Positions 44,172 to 54,799 of a stretch of DNA of 64,000 nucleotides are shown in pieces. Position 1 is the first letter of the stretch. Each line of letters begins with the position of its first letter. Origin of the DNA: an uncultured Lentisphaerota bacterium (GTDB taxonomy: Bacteria > Verrucomicrobiota > Lentisphaeria > Oligosphaerales > CAITYL01); NCBI GenBank assembly GCA_903921725.1, contig CAIXRA010000040.1, positions 62,001-126,000 on the forward strand. The letters run 5' to 3'. Made by a program: the position numbers and the translations under genes. The notes beneath the pieces were generated by a model. It was not told the origin of the DNA. It saw only the letters and a program-made list of their open reading frames with translations, and ran no database searches.

Positions 44172-45734
44172 TCAGCGAACGGCCAGCCCGCGGAGATGGT
44201 GGTGGCGGCGGCGGCGGATTTCGCGGGTGAACTCGAGGTCGGCGGCGACCCATTCCTCCACCTGCTGTTCCGGATCGCGCCGGCGCTCGACAAAGCGCTT
44301 GGCCGCCGTGGCAACGGCCATCATCTCGGTGCAGACTCCGGCGCCCCCCAGCTCCGCAAGCTGTTCCGGCGTCAGCAGACGCCCGAGGCTGTCCGGATGC
44401 AGCACGCGCATGAGGCGGCGGTAGCGCCGCTGAATCTCTGTCGCCAGCAGCCTGTGCTCGCGGAGGTTCAGGTAATGCGTGGCGAGGCGGGCGACCACCT
44501 TGTCGCGCTGTGCCAGCGAATCGAACTGCCCGGTGGCCAGGTCGAGCATGGCCAGCAGCTTCTCGCAGAGCGCGGAATCGCCTTCGCCGAGTTTCCGGAT
44601 GGTGTCGGCCGGGCGTTCGCCCTCCTTCAGCCCGGCCAGGAACATGCGGCGCACGGCCTTCTCCGCCAGCGCGTCCAGCCGCCGGCGCCACTGCGCCATC
44701 CCCGCGCGTCCGAGTCCGAAGAAGGCCAGCGCAAAACGGTTCGCGCCGCCTGGCACGCGCAGCGGGATGTCCGCCAGCAGCAGCACCGGCACGAAATAAA
44801 CACCCAGGGCGCGGACCTCGCGAAAAAGGGCGGTCCGCCGCCAATCGTCCGCGGCGGCGTCAGGGGCCTCCTCTGCGCTGAAGGAGAGGAAGTACGGTAC
44901 ACGCTCCCCGATTTCGCCGAGGCCGGAGGCCAGCCAGTTTTCCAGCGCGCCATCGTCCAAGCGTCCGTCGTCGGTGAGTTTCTGAAGATGTGCGATTCCC
45001 GCGTGCTTCGCGCCGGGACCAGCCTCTCGCCAGTTTTTCAGGGCGATCCGGCGGAGCAGGCGGTCGGCGAGTCCGACCACGACCGGCCACTGCCGTCCAA
45101 GCCCCTCGTCCGCGCTCCAGTCCAGCAGCCACTCGACGGCGGGGGGCGGCAGTGCCTTGAGCCGCTCCCAGGCGGAGAGGAGGTCGCGCACCGTGTCCGC
45201 GTCGAGCCGGCCCCGGCGCTCCCCGAGGAAGGCGAGCTGCCATTCCATCGCGCGGGCTCCGTCCAGTTCCTGCAGGATGAGGAAAATCGTCTCGAGCACC
45301 GACTCCACCCAGCGGTTCCGGTTCTGCGCCGCGTCGACCGCCGCCAGGAGCCGGTCCGGAATCTCCGCCGCCGCATGCAGCCGGCACCAGTCGGCACCAG
45401 AGAAAAGATGCGCGGGGACCAGGCTCACCGATGAGCCCGCCACGGCGGGGTCACCGGCTTCCTCCGGCTCCCCGGCAACCGCCAGCTTCCGCTGTTCCGC
45501 GGCGCGTTCGAGACGGGTGAAATAATCGCGCAGCGCCGCGGATTCCGCGCGCTTCCAGGGACTCGCCGCGTACTCGTCCGCCAGTTGTTCCGCGAAGGCC
45601 GCGGTTTCGCCGAACCCCGCGGGGCCGGTCCGGCCGGCCAGCTCCAGAAGCTCGCCGCGGAGCATCCGCGCCGTGTCCGGGTTCAGCGACCGCAGGGCCG
45701 CCAGTTTTTCCGCAAGTTGCTGCCGGGGTTCCAT
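44172..45734 (-). CDS. large protein with degenerate C-terminal J-domain
   Basis: 520 residues, no signal peptide, mostly helical. No family recognised for the first 420 residues. Near the C-terminus 'LATEIQRRYRRLMRVLHPDSLGRLLTPEQ' matches helix II and the HPD loop of DnaJ J-domains, followed by a helix-III-like 'TEMMAVATAAKRFVERR'. HPD is the motif that stimulates DnaK ATPase, so a co-chaperone or adaptor role is possible. It stands alone, with no chaperone gene nearby. Confidence 0.6.
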   Translation of the reverse strand: MEPRQQLAEKLAALRSLNPDTARMLRGELLELAGRTGPAGFGETAAFAEQLADEYAASPWKRAESAALRDYFTRLERAAEQRKLAVAGEPEEAGDPAVAGSSVSLVPAHLFSGADWCRLHAAAEIPDRLLAAVDAAQNRNRWVESVLETIFLILQELDGARAMEWQLAFLGERRGRLDADTVRDLLSAWERLKALPPPAVEWLLDWSADEGLGRQWPVVVGLADRLLRRIALKNWREAGPGAKHAGIAHLQKLTDDGRLDDGALENWLASGLGEIGERVPYFLSFSAEEAPDAAADDWRRTALFREVRALGVYFVPVLLLADIPLRVPGGANRFALAFFGLGRAGMAQWRRRLDALAEKAVRRMFLAGLKEGERPADTIRKLGEGDSALCEKLLAMLDLATGQFDSLAQRDKVVARLATHYLNLREHRLLATEIQRRYRRLMRVLHPDSLGRLLTPEQLAELGGAGVCTEMMAVATAAKRFVERRRDPEQQVEEWVAADLEFTREIRRRRHHHLRGLAVR

Positions 45735-45835
45735 GAGGGGCGACCTGTCCGTCCGTTAGCCTGGAAACTGCATGGGGAATCGGGACTCAATCGGTAGTGT
45801 AGCCCGCCGTGCGTGATGCGCAACGGCATGGAAAG

Positions 45836-45869
45836 CAAAAAGGCGCCCCCTCCGGGAGGAGGAGACGCC
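45836..45869 (-). terminator. intrinsic terminator of the TraT-like gene
   Basis: Read on the minus strand: 12-bp stem (45858-45869 pairing with 45842-45853, some G-U pairs), four-base loop, then TTTTT. Located about 33 bases past the stop of the TraT-like gene. Confidence 0.8.
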
Positions 45870-45901
45870 CCTGCATGGTTCCGGATTTCCGGCACCGTTG
45901 G

Positions 45902-46750
45902 TTACGGGAGGACTTCGCCGAGCGAGGTGGCGATTTTCTGCGCCAGCACCGGGAACGCCTCCTCGGGCGTCAGACGCATCTTGACCGCGGCGGCGGATGC
46001 GGTGTTCTTGTGGTAGAAGAAGTCGTCCTGCGTGTCCACCTGCTGGGTTTCGCCGGACTCGGCGCTGCTGGAGCCGTACTCGGCGCTGCCGCCGGCCGCG
46101 TTGAACGAGGCGGAGTGCCCGACTTCGGCGCCTTCGTTGGCGCGGCGCTGGGTGCGGACGGCGGCCGAAGTCCGCTCGCCAATGCGCAGATCAATCACCA
46201 GATCATATTCGACCATCTTGTTGCGCTCGGCCATGACGTCCATGAGCCAGCCGACCAGCAGCGCGCCGGCCGCCCCGCCGATCACGGTGCCCGTGCGGTT
46301 GCCGCCGATGGCGTGCCCGGCCACGGCGCCGGCCGCGCCGCCGACGATGGCGCCGCCGATCGTTCCGGCCGTGCCGTCCTTGGTCGCGGCGTCGCCGAAG
46401 AAGCGGATGTCACCCTGCACGATGAAGAACGCCTCGCTCGGGTTCAGCGTCACGCGGTAGTTCTGACGCTCGAAGGAGCCCTTGACCTGCGCGTTGACAT
46501 AGTTCATATCCATCGGGCTGCCGGAGCTGTTGCGGATGCGGACGTAGACGACGCGCTTGTCCGGCGTCGCCGGGGTGCGCAGGTTCGGCTGCGGGTTCAT
46601 CCACTTCAGCTGCGCCTTCAGCGTCGTCTTGTCGGGGTTCGTCATCCCGGCGCTGCCCTGGTACGCGCTGTCCATGGTGGAACACCCGGCCGCGCCGAGC
46701 GCCATCATGCCCGTCAGAAGAACAGCCCCGAACTTGGAGATTGAATTCAT
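45902..46750 (-). CDS. TraT-like complement-resistance family lipoprotein
   Basis: 282 residues. Signal peptide with lipobox ending at C23 (ALGAAGC). The mature protein follows the TraT pattern: 'KRVVYVRIRNSSGSPMDMNYVNAQVKGSFERQNYRVTLNPSEAFFIVQGDI', a Gly/Ala-rich hydrophobic middle (GGAIVGGAAGAVAGHAIGGN), 'YDLVIDLRIGERTSAAVRTQ', and a C-terminal 'KMRLTPEEAFPVLAQKIATSLGEVLP'. In enteric plasmids TraT forms an outer-membrane oligomer giving surface exclusion and serum resistance. Here it is chromosomal, alone, with its own terminator; its role is unknown. Confidence 0.78.
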   Translation of the reverse strand: MNSISKFGAVLLTGMMALGAAGCSTMDSAYQGSAGMTNPDKTTLKAQLKWMNPQPNLRTPATPDKRVVYVRIRNSSGSPMDMNYVNAQVKGSFERQNYRVTLNPSEAFFIVQGDIRFFGDAATKDGTAGTIGGAIVGGAAGAVAGHAIGGNRTGTVIGGAAGALLVGWLMDVMAERNKMVEYDLVIDLRIGERTSAAVRTQRRANEGAEVGHSASFNAAGGSAEYGSSSAESGETQQVDTQDDFFYHKNTASAAAVKMRLTPEEAFPVLAQKIATSLGEVLP

Positions 46751-47098
46751 TGTCCAGCCCTCTTTCTTTGTGCTTTCACTTCCGCCGTACAGGAAACCCT
46801 CGGCGCCTTCTCCGGAACCTTCATACTATAATCCAACGCCGCCGCATCCGGAGCCGGCATTGTGTCCGCCGCACGCCATGGAGCAATCCGGTTTGTTTTG
46901 CATGGTCAATGCAACGCGGCGGCGGCCTGTTTTATTCACGGCCGGAAAAAATTTTGGCGATCCCGCTTGAGTAGCGGCGTTTGCGTGTTAGTTTAAGCCC
47001 TTGTCGTCAAACAGGAAACATGCATCCAGGGAAAAATCCAGCCGCCCGATTTAAAAGGTACCGAAAACACCGAAACCTGACAACAGGAGTGTCCAGCC
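46751..47098. other. divergent intergenic region upstream of the HU gene
   Basis: About 350 bases between the TraT-like gene and the HU-family gene. A weak promoter candidate for the HU gene is TTGAGT at 46967 with TAGTTT at 46989. No small gene found. Confidence 0.4.
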
Positions 47099-47401
47099 AT
47101 GACGAAACGTGACCTCGCCATCCGCATCGCAAAACAGACCAACCTCCAGCAGAACGAGGTGATGAAAGTCATCCAGGTCAGCCTGGACACCATCGTTTCC
47201 GAACTCGCCGCGGGCCGCAACATCGAGTTCCGCAACTTCGGCGTCTTCGAAATCGTCATCCGCCAGCCGCGCATCGGCCGCAACCCCAACGCCCCGAAGA
47301 ACACCGTGAAGATTCCGGAGCGCGTGGTCGTCAAGTTCAAGCCCGGCAAGGTCATGGAGGCCAAGGTCGGCAAGCTCACCGCCAAGAAGCTCAAGAAATA
47401 A
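47099..47401 (+). CDS. HU/IHF family DNA-binding protein
   Basis: 100 residues. HU fold: 'LAIRIAKQTNLQQNEVMKVIQVSLDTIVSELAAGRNIEFRNFGVFEIVIRQPRIGRNPNAPKNTVKIPERVVVKFKPGK', with the Pro-containing DNA-intercalating arm RIGRNPNAPK. AGGAG at 47085-47089 sets the start. A perfect terminator follows, so it is monocistronic. HU versus IHF cannot be told from this sequence alone. Confidence 0.94.
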   Translation: MTKRDLAIRIAKQTNLQQNEVMKVIQVSLDTIVSELAAGRNIEFRNFGVFEIVIRQPRIGRNPNAPKNTVKIPERVVVKFKPGKVMEAKVGKLTAKKLKK

Positions 47402-47436
47402 TCCGGAGCCGGACACGGCATCCAGACGCCATCGAA

Positions 47437-47464
47437 GAGCCGGCCCCGGCGGCCGGCTCTTTTG
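47437..47464 (+). terminator. intrinsic terminator of the HU-family gene
   Basis: Stem GAGCCGGCC (47437-47445) and GGCCGGCTC (47451-47459), five-base loop, T run 47460-47464. Confidence 0.92.
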
Positions 47465-47507
47465 CTTTGCACCGCGCGCCGCCGGACGCCCACCAGGAAT
47501 CCACGCC

Positions 47508-48773
47508 ATGTCAGAAAAACTCGAACCGCTGCCCGGAACCGCCGACATCTGGGAGCCGGAAACCAGCCAGTGGATCTTCCTCGAGCAGACGGCCCGCGGC
47601 CTCTTCCCCCGCTACGGATACAGCGAACTGCGCACGCCAATCTTCGAGCGCACCGACGTCTTCGTCCGCGGCATCGGCACCGAAACCGACGTCGTCCAGA
47701 AAGAGATGTACACCTTCGAGGACCGCGGCGGGCGCAGCCTGACCCTCCGCCCCGAGGGCACCGCCGGCGTCATGCGCGCCATCGCCAACCAGGGAGTCGC
47801 CGAAGGCGATGAAAAGCGCGTCTTCTACATGGGCCCGATGTTCCGCGGGGAGCGCCCCGCCGCCGGACGCCGCCGCCAGTTCCACCAGATCGGTGCCGAG
47901 GCCGTCGGCCGCGCCGCGCCGGCAATGGACGCCGAGTGCATCGCCATGCTTGTTCATTTCTTGGAGGAGCTCGGCATCCGCGACAGCCGCCTCCTGCTCA
48001 ACTCCCGCGGCACCGCCGCCGACCGCCCGGCCGTCGCCGAGGCGCTCAAGGCGTACTTCGCGCCGCACAAGGAGGCGCTCTGCCCCGACTGCCAGCGCCG
48101 TCTCGACGCCAACGTCTGGCGTCTGCTCGACTGCAAGGTCGAAGGCTGCCAGCCGCTGATCAACGGCGCGCCGAAAATCACCGAACTGCTTGGGGACGAG
48201 AGCAAGACGTTCTTCGCCGAGGTCTGCCGGAACCTGGACGCGATGGGTGTCGCCTACCAGGTCGAACCGCGCCTCGTCCGCGGCCTCGACTACTACGTCC
48301 ACACCGTGTTTGAAATCCAGCATTCCGGCCTCGGCGCGCAGAACGCGCTCGCCGGCGGCGGACGCTACGCCATCGCGCTGGCCAGCGGCGACCGGACCGT
48401 CGAAGGCGTCGGCTTCGCGCTCGGCATGGAGCGCCTGCTGATGGCGCGCCAGAGCCTGAACCTGGCCGCCGCCGAGGCACCCGGATGCCAGGCGTACGTC
48501 GTCGCGCTCGGGCCGCAGGCCCTGGCCCTAGCGCTCCCGCTGGCGCAGGAACTCCGCCGCTGCGGAGTCCGCACGCTCTGCGAGACGGCCGGCCGCAGCA
48601 TGAAGGCGCAGCTGCGCACCGCCAACAAGGTGCATGCGAAGTTCGCCCTCATCCGCGGCGACTCCGAACTGGAGAAGGGGACCATCGTCTGCAAGAACCT
48701 CGACACCTCCGTCCAGGAGGAGTGGCCGGTTGCGGAAACCGCCGCCCGCCTGCGTGCGGCCCTGGCCGGCTGA
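47508..48773 (+). CDS. hisS: histidine-tRNA ligase
   Basis: 421 residues, normal length. Class II synthetase motifs: motif 1 around 'LFPRYGYSELRTPIFERTDVFVRGIG', motif 2 'FYMGPMFRGERPAAGRRRQFHQIGAEAVG', HisA motifs 'RGLDYYVHTVFEI' and 'ALAGGGRYA', motif 3 'GVGFALGMERLL', then the C-terminal anticodon-binding domain. A zinc-ribbon-like CPDC...C...C segment (about 190-215) is present, as in some bacterial HisRS. One palindrome copy (48562) encodes CGVRT. Confidence 0.96.
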   Translation: MSEKLEPLPGTADIWEPETSQWIFLEQTARGLFPRYGYSELRTPIFERTDVFVRGIGTETDVVQKEMYTFEDRGGRSLTLRPEGTAGVMRAIANQGVAEGDEKRVFYMGPMFRGERPAAGRRRQFHQIGAEAVGRAAPAMDAECIAMLVHFLEELGIRDSRLLLNSRGTAADRPAVAEALKAYFAPHKEALCPDCQRRLDANVWRLLDCKVEGCQPLINGAPKITELLGDESKTFFAEVCRNLDAMGVAYQVEPRLVRGLDYYVHTVFEIQHSGLGAQNALAGGGRYAIALASGDRTVEGVGFALGMERLLMARQSLNLAAAEAPGCQAYVVALGPQALALALPLAQELRRCGVRTLCETAGRSMKAQLRTANKVHAKFALIRGDSELEKGTIVCKNLDTSVQEEWPVAETAARLRAALAG

Positions 48774-48913
48774 TGCCGTCGGTTTTCTTCCGCGCTTGGA
48801 ACCTTTCCACATCATTCCGGTCTGCCAGTTACATGCCCCCTGGGGTCCTCCGCCAGGCAGGGCAGGCTGATTTTGTGCGCACCGTCCTGCATGAAAAATG
48901 GAGTGCTTGCATC

Positions 48914-51550
48914 ATGAAACGCATGCCGTTCCTTCTGTTTTTCTCGGTTTTCAGCACCGCGCTGGTGGCCGTGGCCGCCGACCAGTTTGCGCACGGCGGA
49001 GGCGATGGGCGGCCGGAGGCGAAGGCACCGGTGCCGGGCGACCCGGCGCTGGCCGGCGCGAAGTACCTAGATCCGAAGGCGGGCATCGAGGAGCGGGTGA
49101 ATGATCTCTTTGCCCGGCTGACACCCGTGGAGAAGGCGGCGCTGGTGCACGGCTGCTCCGGCATGGGGTACGGCAACATTCCGCGGATTGGATTGCCGGA
49201 GATGCTGATGACCGACGGACCGCAGGGCGTGCGGCTCGACACGGGCACGGCCACGGCATTCCCCGGCGGCCTGGCCATGGCGGCGACCTGGAATCCGGCG
49301 CTGGTGGAGCTGGGCGGGAGTGTCTTCGGCGCGGAGTGCCGGGCGCTCAACCGGCGGGTGTTCCTCGCACCGGGGATCAACATCATGCGCACGCCGCTTG
49401 GAGGGCGCAACTTCGAGTACATGGGCGAGGATCCGTTCCTGGCGGGCAAGATGGGGGCGGCCTACATCCGCGGCGTCCAGTCGCAGGGAGTCGCCGCCTG
49501 CGTCAAGCACTGGAACTTCAACGAGCAGGAACATTGGCGCACGACGATCAACGTTGAGTGCGGCGACCGTGCCCTGCATGAGATTTACGGCCCGGCCTTC
49601 GAGATGGCGGTCCGCGAAGGACACGCCTGGTCGGCGATGCCCGCCTACAACCGCTTCCGCGGCGACTACTGCGCCGCCTCGAAATTCCTGAACGCCGACA
49701 TCCTGGAAAAAGAGTACGGCTTTGACGGCGCCTTGATTTCCGATTGGGGCGCCTGGCACGATGACAAGCTATGCATCGAGGGCGGCTGCACCATCGAGAT
49801 GCCCTCTGGCAAAGATCCCAAACGCGATGCCAAGATCGCCGCCCGCGCCGCGAAAGGCGAGATTTCGCAGGCGGCGCTGGACGCGGCGGTCCGCCGCAAC
49901 CTGCGCCTGCTGTTCCGGATTGGCGCGTTCGAGGCTCCGAAGGCCGGTGCCCTCAACACGCCGGAACACCAGCGGACCGCCCGGCAGGCCGCCACCGAGG
50001 CGGTCGTCCTGCTGAAGAATGAAAAACAGTTTCTGCCGCTCGAGGCCGCCACGCTCAGGACGGTTGCGGTCATCGGCCCGAATGCCGACCAGTACCACAC
50101 GATGGCAGACGGTTCCGGGCTTGCCGCCCGCGGCGGCTCCGGCGCCACGCGCCCCCCGTACGAAATCACGCCGCTGGCGGCGCTGCGGCAGCGGCTGGTA
50201 GGCAAGGTCATTTACGCGCCCGGAATCGTGTTCGAAAAAGCCGCATGCGCAACCGTTCCGGCGGCGGCGTTCGGCGGTGGACTGAAAACGGAGTTCTTCG
50301 CCAGCGACGGCTGCCAGGGACAGCCGGCCGCGGTGCGCACCGATTCCCAAATCCAATTCAAATTTGCCATCGGCCATGCGCCGGTTGCCGGCGTCAATCC
50401 GCAGCAGTTCTCGGCCCGCTGGACCGGTATGCTGACCGCGCCGGCCGCCGGAAACTACGAACTGCAACTTGCCAGCGACGACGGTTCGCGGCTCTGGCTG
50501 AATGACGTCCTGGTCATCGACAACGGGGGCAGTCACGACACCCAGATCCGCTCCGCCACCATCGCCCTCGATCCGGCCAAGCCCGCCAAACTCCGCCTTG
50601 AGTACCAGAACGCTGGCGGCAAGGGCGACTTGAAGCTGGGCTGGCGTCCGATGGACGACGCCGGCGATCCCGTGGCCGCCGCTGTGGATGCCGCCCGGAA
50701 GGCGGATGTCGTCCTCTTTTTTGCCGGCACCGACCACCGGTCCGACCGCGAGGCGCTCGGCTGGGGCGACGTCAAGGGCGCCGACAAACCGGACCTCGAG
50801 CTGACCGGCCCGCAGGCGGAACTAATCCGGAAAGTCGCGGCCGTGAATCCGAAGACCGTCGTGATTCTGATCAACGGTGCGCCGGTCTCGGTCGAGCAGT
50901 GGCACGCGCAGGTTCCGGCCATCGTTGAAGCCTGGTACGGCGGCCAGGAGGCGGGCAATGCCATCGCCGGCATCCTGCTCGGCGAGGCCAATCCGTCCGG
51001 CAAACTCCCGTGCACCTTCGGCCGGCAGCTCGACGACTGGCTCTGCCACAAGCTCGGCCCCGACTCCTTCCCCGGCACCGGCAACAACGGCGTGGTGAAA
51101 TACCTGGACGGCATCTGGGTCGGGTACCGCCACTTCGACAAGGCCGGGATCGAGCCGCGCTTCCCGTTCGGCCACGGGCTTTCCTACACCACCTTCCGGT
51201 ATGGAACGGCCGCGGTGTCGGTGGACACGCTTTCCGGCGACGGCACGGTCACCGTCAGCGTCCCCGTCACCAACACGGGCAAACGCGCAGGGGCCGAAGT
51301 CGTCCAGCTGTACGTCGCCGCCCCCGATACGGGCGTGGAGCGGCCGCCGCAGGAGCTCAAGGGGTTCCGCAAGCTGTTCCTGCAGCCGGGCGAAACGGGG
51401 ACGGCCTCCTTCACCGTCAACCGCCGCGATCTTTCGTACTGGGACGAGGCCGTCCGTGGCTGGAAAGCGGAGCCCGGCAAGTACGAAGCCCGCGTCGGCT
51501 CGTCATCGCGCGACATCCGCACCAAGGCCGGCTTCCTCTACAAAAACTGA
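48914..51550 (+). CDS. secreted glycoside hydrolase family 3 with PA14 insert
   Basis: 878 residues. Signal peptide (MPFLLFFSVFSTALVAVA). GH3 N-terminal barrel with the catalytic nucleophile Asp at residue 277 (LISDWGAWHD), 'MTDGPQGVRL', 'VKHWNFNEQE' and 'SAMPAYN'. A PA14 domain lies inside the C-terminal alpha/beta sandwich ('GLKTEFFASDGCQG', 'WTGMLTAPAAGNYELQLASDDGSRLWLND'), and a fibronectin III-like domain closes the protein (VTVSVPVTNTGKRAGAEVVQLYV). Family members cleave beta-glucosides or xylosides from plant polymers or host glycans; the PA14 shapes substrate choice. An intergenic gap of 140 bases follows hisS. Confidence 0.93.
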   Translation: MKRMPFLLFFSVFSTALVAVAADQFAHGGGDGRPEAKAPVPGDPALAGAKYLDPKAGIEERVNDLFARLTPVEKAALVHGCSGMGYGNIPRIGLPEMLMTDGPQGVRLDTGTATAFPGGLAMAATWNPALVELGGSVFGAECRALNRRVFLAPGINIMRTPLGGRNFEYMGEDPFLAGKMGAAYIRGVQSQGVAACVKHWNFNEQEHWRTTINVECGDRALHEIYGPAFEMAVREGHAWSAMPAYNRFRGDYCAASKFLNADILEKEYGFDGALISDWGAWHDDKLCIEGGCTIEMPSGKDPKRDAKIAARAAKGEISQAALDAAVRRNLRLLFRIGAFEAPKAGALNTPEHQRTARQAATEAVVLLKNEKQFLPLEAATLRTVAVIGPNADQYHTMADGSGLAARGGSGATRPPYEITPLAALRQRLVGKVIYAPGIVFEKAACATVPAAAFGGGLKTEFFASDGCQGQPAAVRTDSQIQFKFAIGHAPVAGVNPQQFSARWTGMLTAPAAGNYELQLASDDGSRLWLNDVLVIDNGGSHDTQIRSATIALDPAKPAKLRLEYQNAGGKGDLKLGWRPMDDAGDPVAAAVDAARKADVVLFFAGTDHRSDREALGWGDVKGADKPDLELTGPQAELIRKVAAVNPKTVVILINGAPVSVEQWHAQVPAIVEAWYGGQEAGNAIAGILLGEANPSGKLPCTFGRQLDDWLCHKLGPDSFPGTGNNGVVKYLDGIWVGYRHFDKAGIEPRFPFGHGLSYTTFRYGTAAVSVDTLSGDGTVTVSVPVTNTGKRAGAEVVQLYVAAPDTGVERPPQELKGFRKLFLQPGETGTASFTVNRRDLSYWDEAVRGWKAEPGKYEARVGSSSRDIRTKAGFLYKN

Positions 51551-51683
51551 CACCAGCCCGCCCCTGCAAAAGGCCATACGGTAGCCGCCGGATCCGAACA
51601 GGTGTACGGTATGCGGAAATGTCGGAGTCCCGCCGCCGCTTGAAATTTCCAGCACCAGTCAAGCATAAAAAGGAATGCCGGAC

Positions 51684-52736
51684 ATGAAAACGCTCTGCAT
51701 CATCGGGCTTGCCGCCGCCCTGGCCGGTACCCTGCCCTGCGCCACCAGCGCCAACGCCGCCGAGCCCCGGGCGAAGAAGGGCGAGGCCGCCGCCGCCGCG
51801 CCGACAGTCGACTACGGCACCGTCAACATCAGCGAGCACATCTACGGGAAGAAAATCACGGCGGATGACCTCCGCGGCCGCGTGGTCTTCTTTGAGTACT
51901 GGGGAATCAACTGCCCGCCGTGCCGCGCCAGCATGCCGCACTTGCAGGCGCTGTACGGCTCGCTCGGCAAGACCGGGAAGTTCGTCATCCTCGGCGCGCA
52001 CAGCCAGGCCGCCGGCGACGCTGTGGCGAAATTTCTCGCCGACCTGAAGATCACCTTCCCCGTCTACCAGTCCCCCGTCCTGAAAGAGGCACCGTGTCCC
52101 GGCGGCATCCCCTACGCCGTCTTGGTCAACTACGACGGTACCATCGTCCGAAAGGGATCCCCCGACACGCTTTACGGGGAAGTGGCCGGACTGGTCAGGG
52201 CCTGCCCCGACCCCGCCTCCATCCTTTCATCGCTCAAGATCCAGCATTTCAAGTCGCTGCAAGGCAAGGCGATCCCCGGCAAGACCAACCTGGAGTCGAT
52301 GGTCGCCCCGCTCCGCAAGAAGGCGGAGGGCACGGGGGCCGAGGCCGAAGAGGCGAAACTCATCTGCGCACGCGTCGACGAATGGCTTGCCGCAGAGAAG
52401 GCGCGGATTACCCAGAGCCTGGCACAAAGCCCGTCCGAAGCCGCCGAGCGCATCACCGCCCTCAAGTTCTCAGCCCCGACCGTCACCGAATTCGACGGGA
52501 AGCTGACCGGGCTGAAGGCCTCGCCGTCTGTCCAGGCGCTGTGCGGCGTCCGCAAGAGCATCGGACAGGTGCAGGCAAAAATCGAACGGAACGGCAGGGT
52601 CGACCTCGCGGCAAAGGCCGAGCTGGCCAGGCTCCAGAAAAAGCTGGCCGAACTCTCCGCCGCCCCCGGCGCCGACGCCGCGGTCCGCAGCGAAGCGGAC
52701 GCCATGACCAAGGAAATCGACGCGCTGGCGAAGTGA
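51684..52736 (+). CDS. secreted thioredoxin-like (TlpA/ResA type) protein with coiled-coil tail
   Basis: 350 residues from the ATG ten bases after AAGGA; an ATG nine bases earlier is too close to that site. Signal peptide (LCIIGLAAALAGTLPCATSANA). Thioredoxin fold with redox CPPC at C77-C80 (EYWGINCPPCRASMPHLQALY) and a cis-Pro region 'GGIPYAVLVNYDG'. The second half (about 190-350) is helical and charged (KAKLARLQKKLAEL style), not part of a TlpA fold. It should act in periplasmic disulfide reduction. Confidence 0.85.
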   Translation: MKTLCIIGLAAALAGTLPCATSANAAEPRAKKGEAAAAAPTVDYGTVNISEHIYGKKITADDLRGRVVFFEYWGINCPPCRASMPHLQALYGSLGKTGKFVILGAHSQAAGDAVAKFLADLKITFPVYQSPVLKEAPCPGGIPYAVLVNYDGTIVRKGSPDTLYGEVAGLVRACPDPASILSSLKIQHFKSLQGKAIPGKTNLESMVAPLRKKAEGTGAEAEEAKLICARVDEWLAAEKARITQSLAQSPSEAAERITALKFSAPTVTEFDGKLTGLKASPSVQALCGVRKSIGQVQAKIERNGRVDLAAKAELARLQKKLAELSAAPGADAAVRSEADAMTKEIDALAK

Positions 52737-52930
52737 CCCCGCCACGCCCACGGCCCCGCGGCGGCATCCGCGCCTGAAGCATTTGCGCCGGGCGCGGTAC
52801 CGTATTTTCCGGCCATGAAATTCCGCGCCGGTGCGGTACATTACACAAGTTCCGGACACGCCCGCGGCGCGCCGGATTCCAAAACCGGCCGAACCGCGCA
52901 ACCCGTGGATGAAAAGCTAAGGATACCGCC

Positions 52931-54727
<1,797 letters not shown>

Positions 54728-54799
54728 TCCGCGGCATCAACGCCCCACGACACCCAACGCCGAATTGCGCGCTGGACGTCGAACCTGAAATGGAATGCC

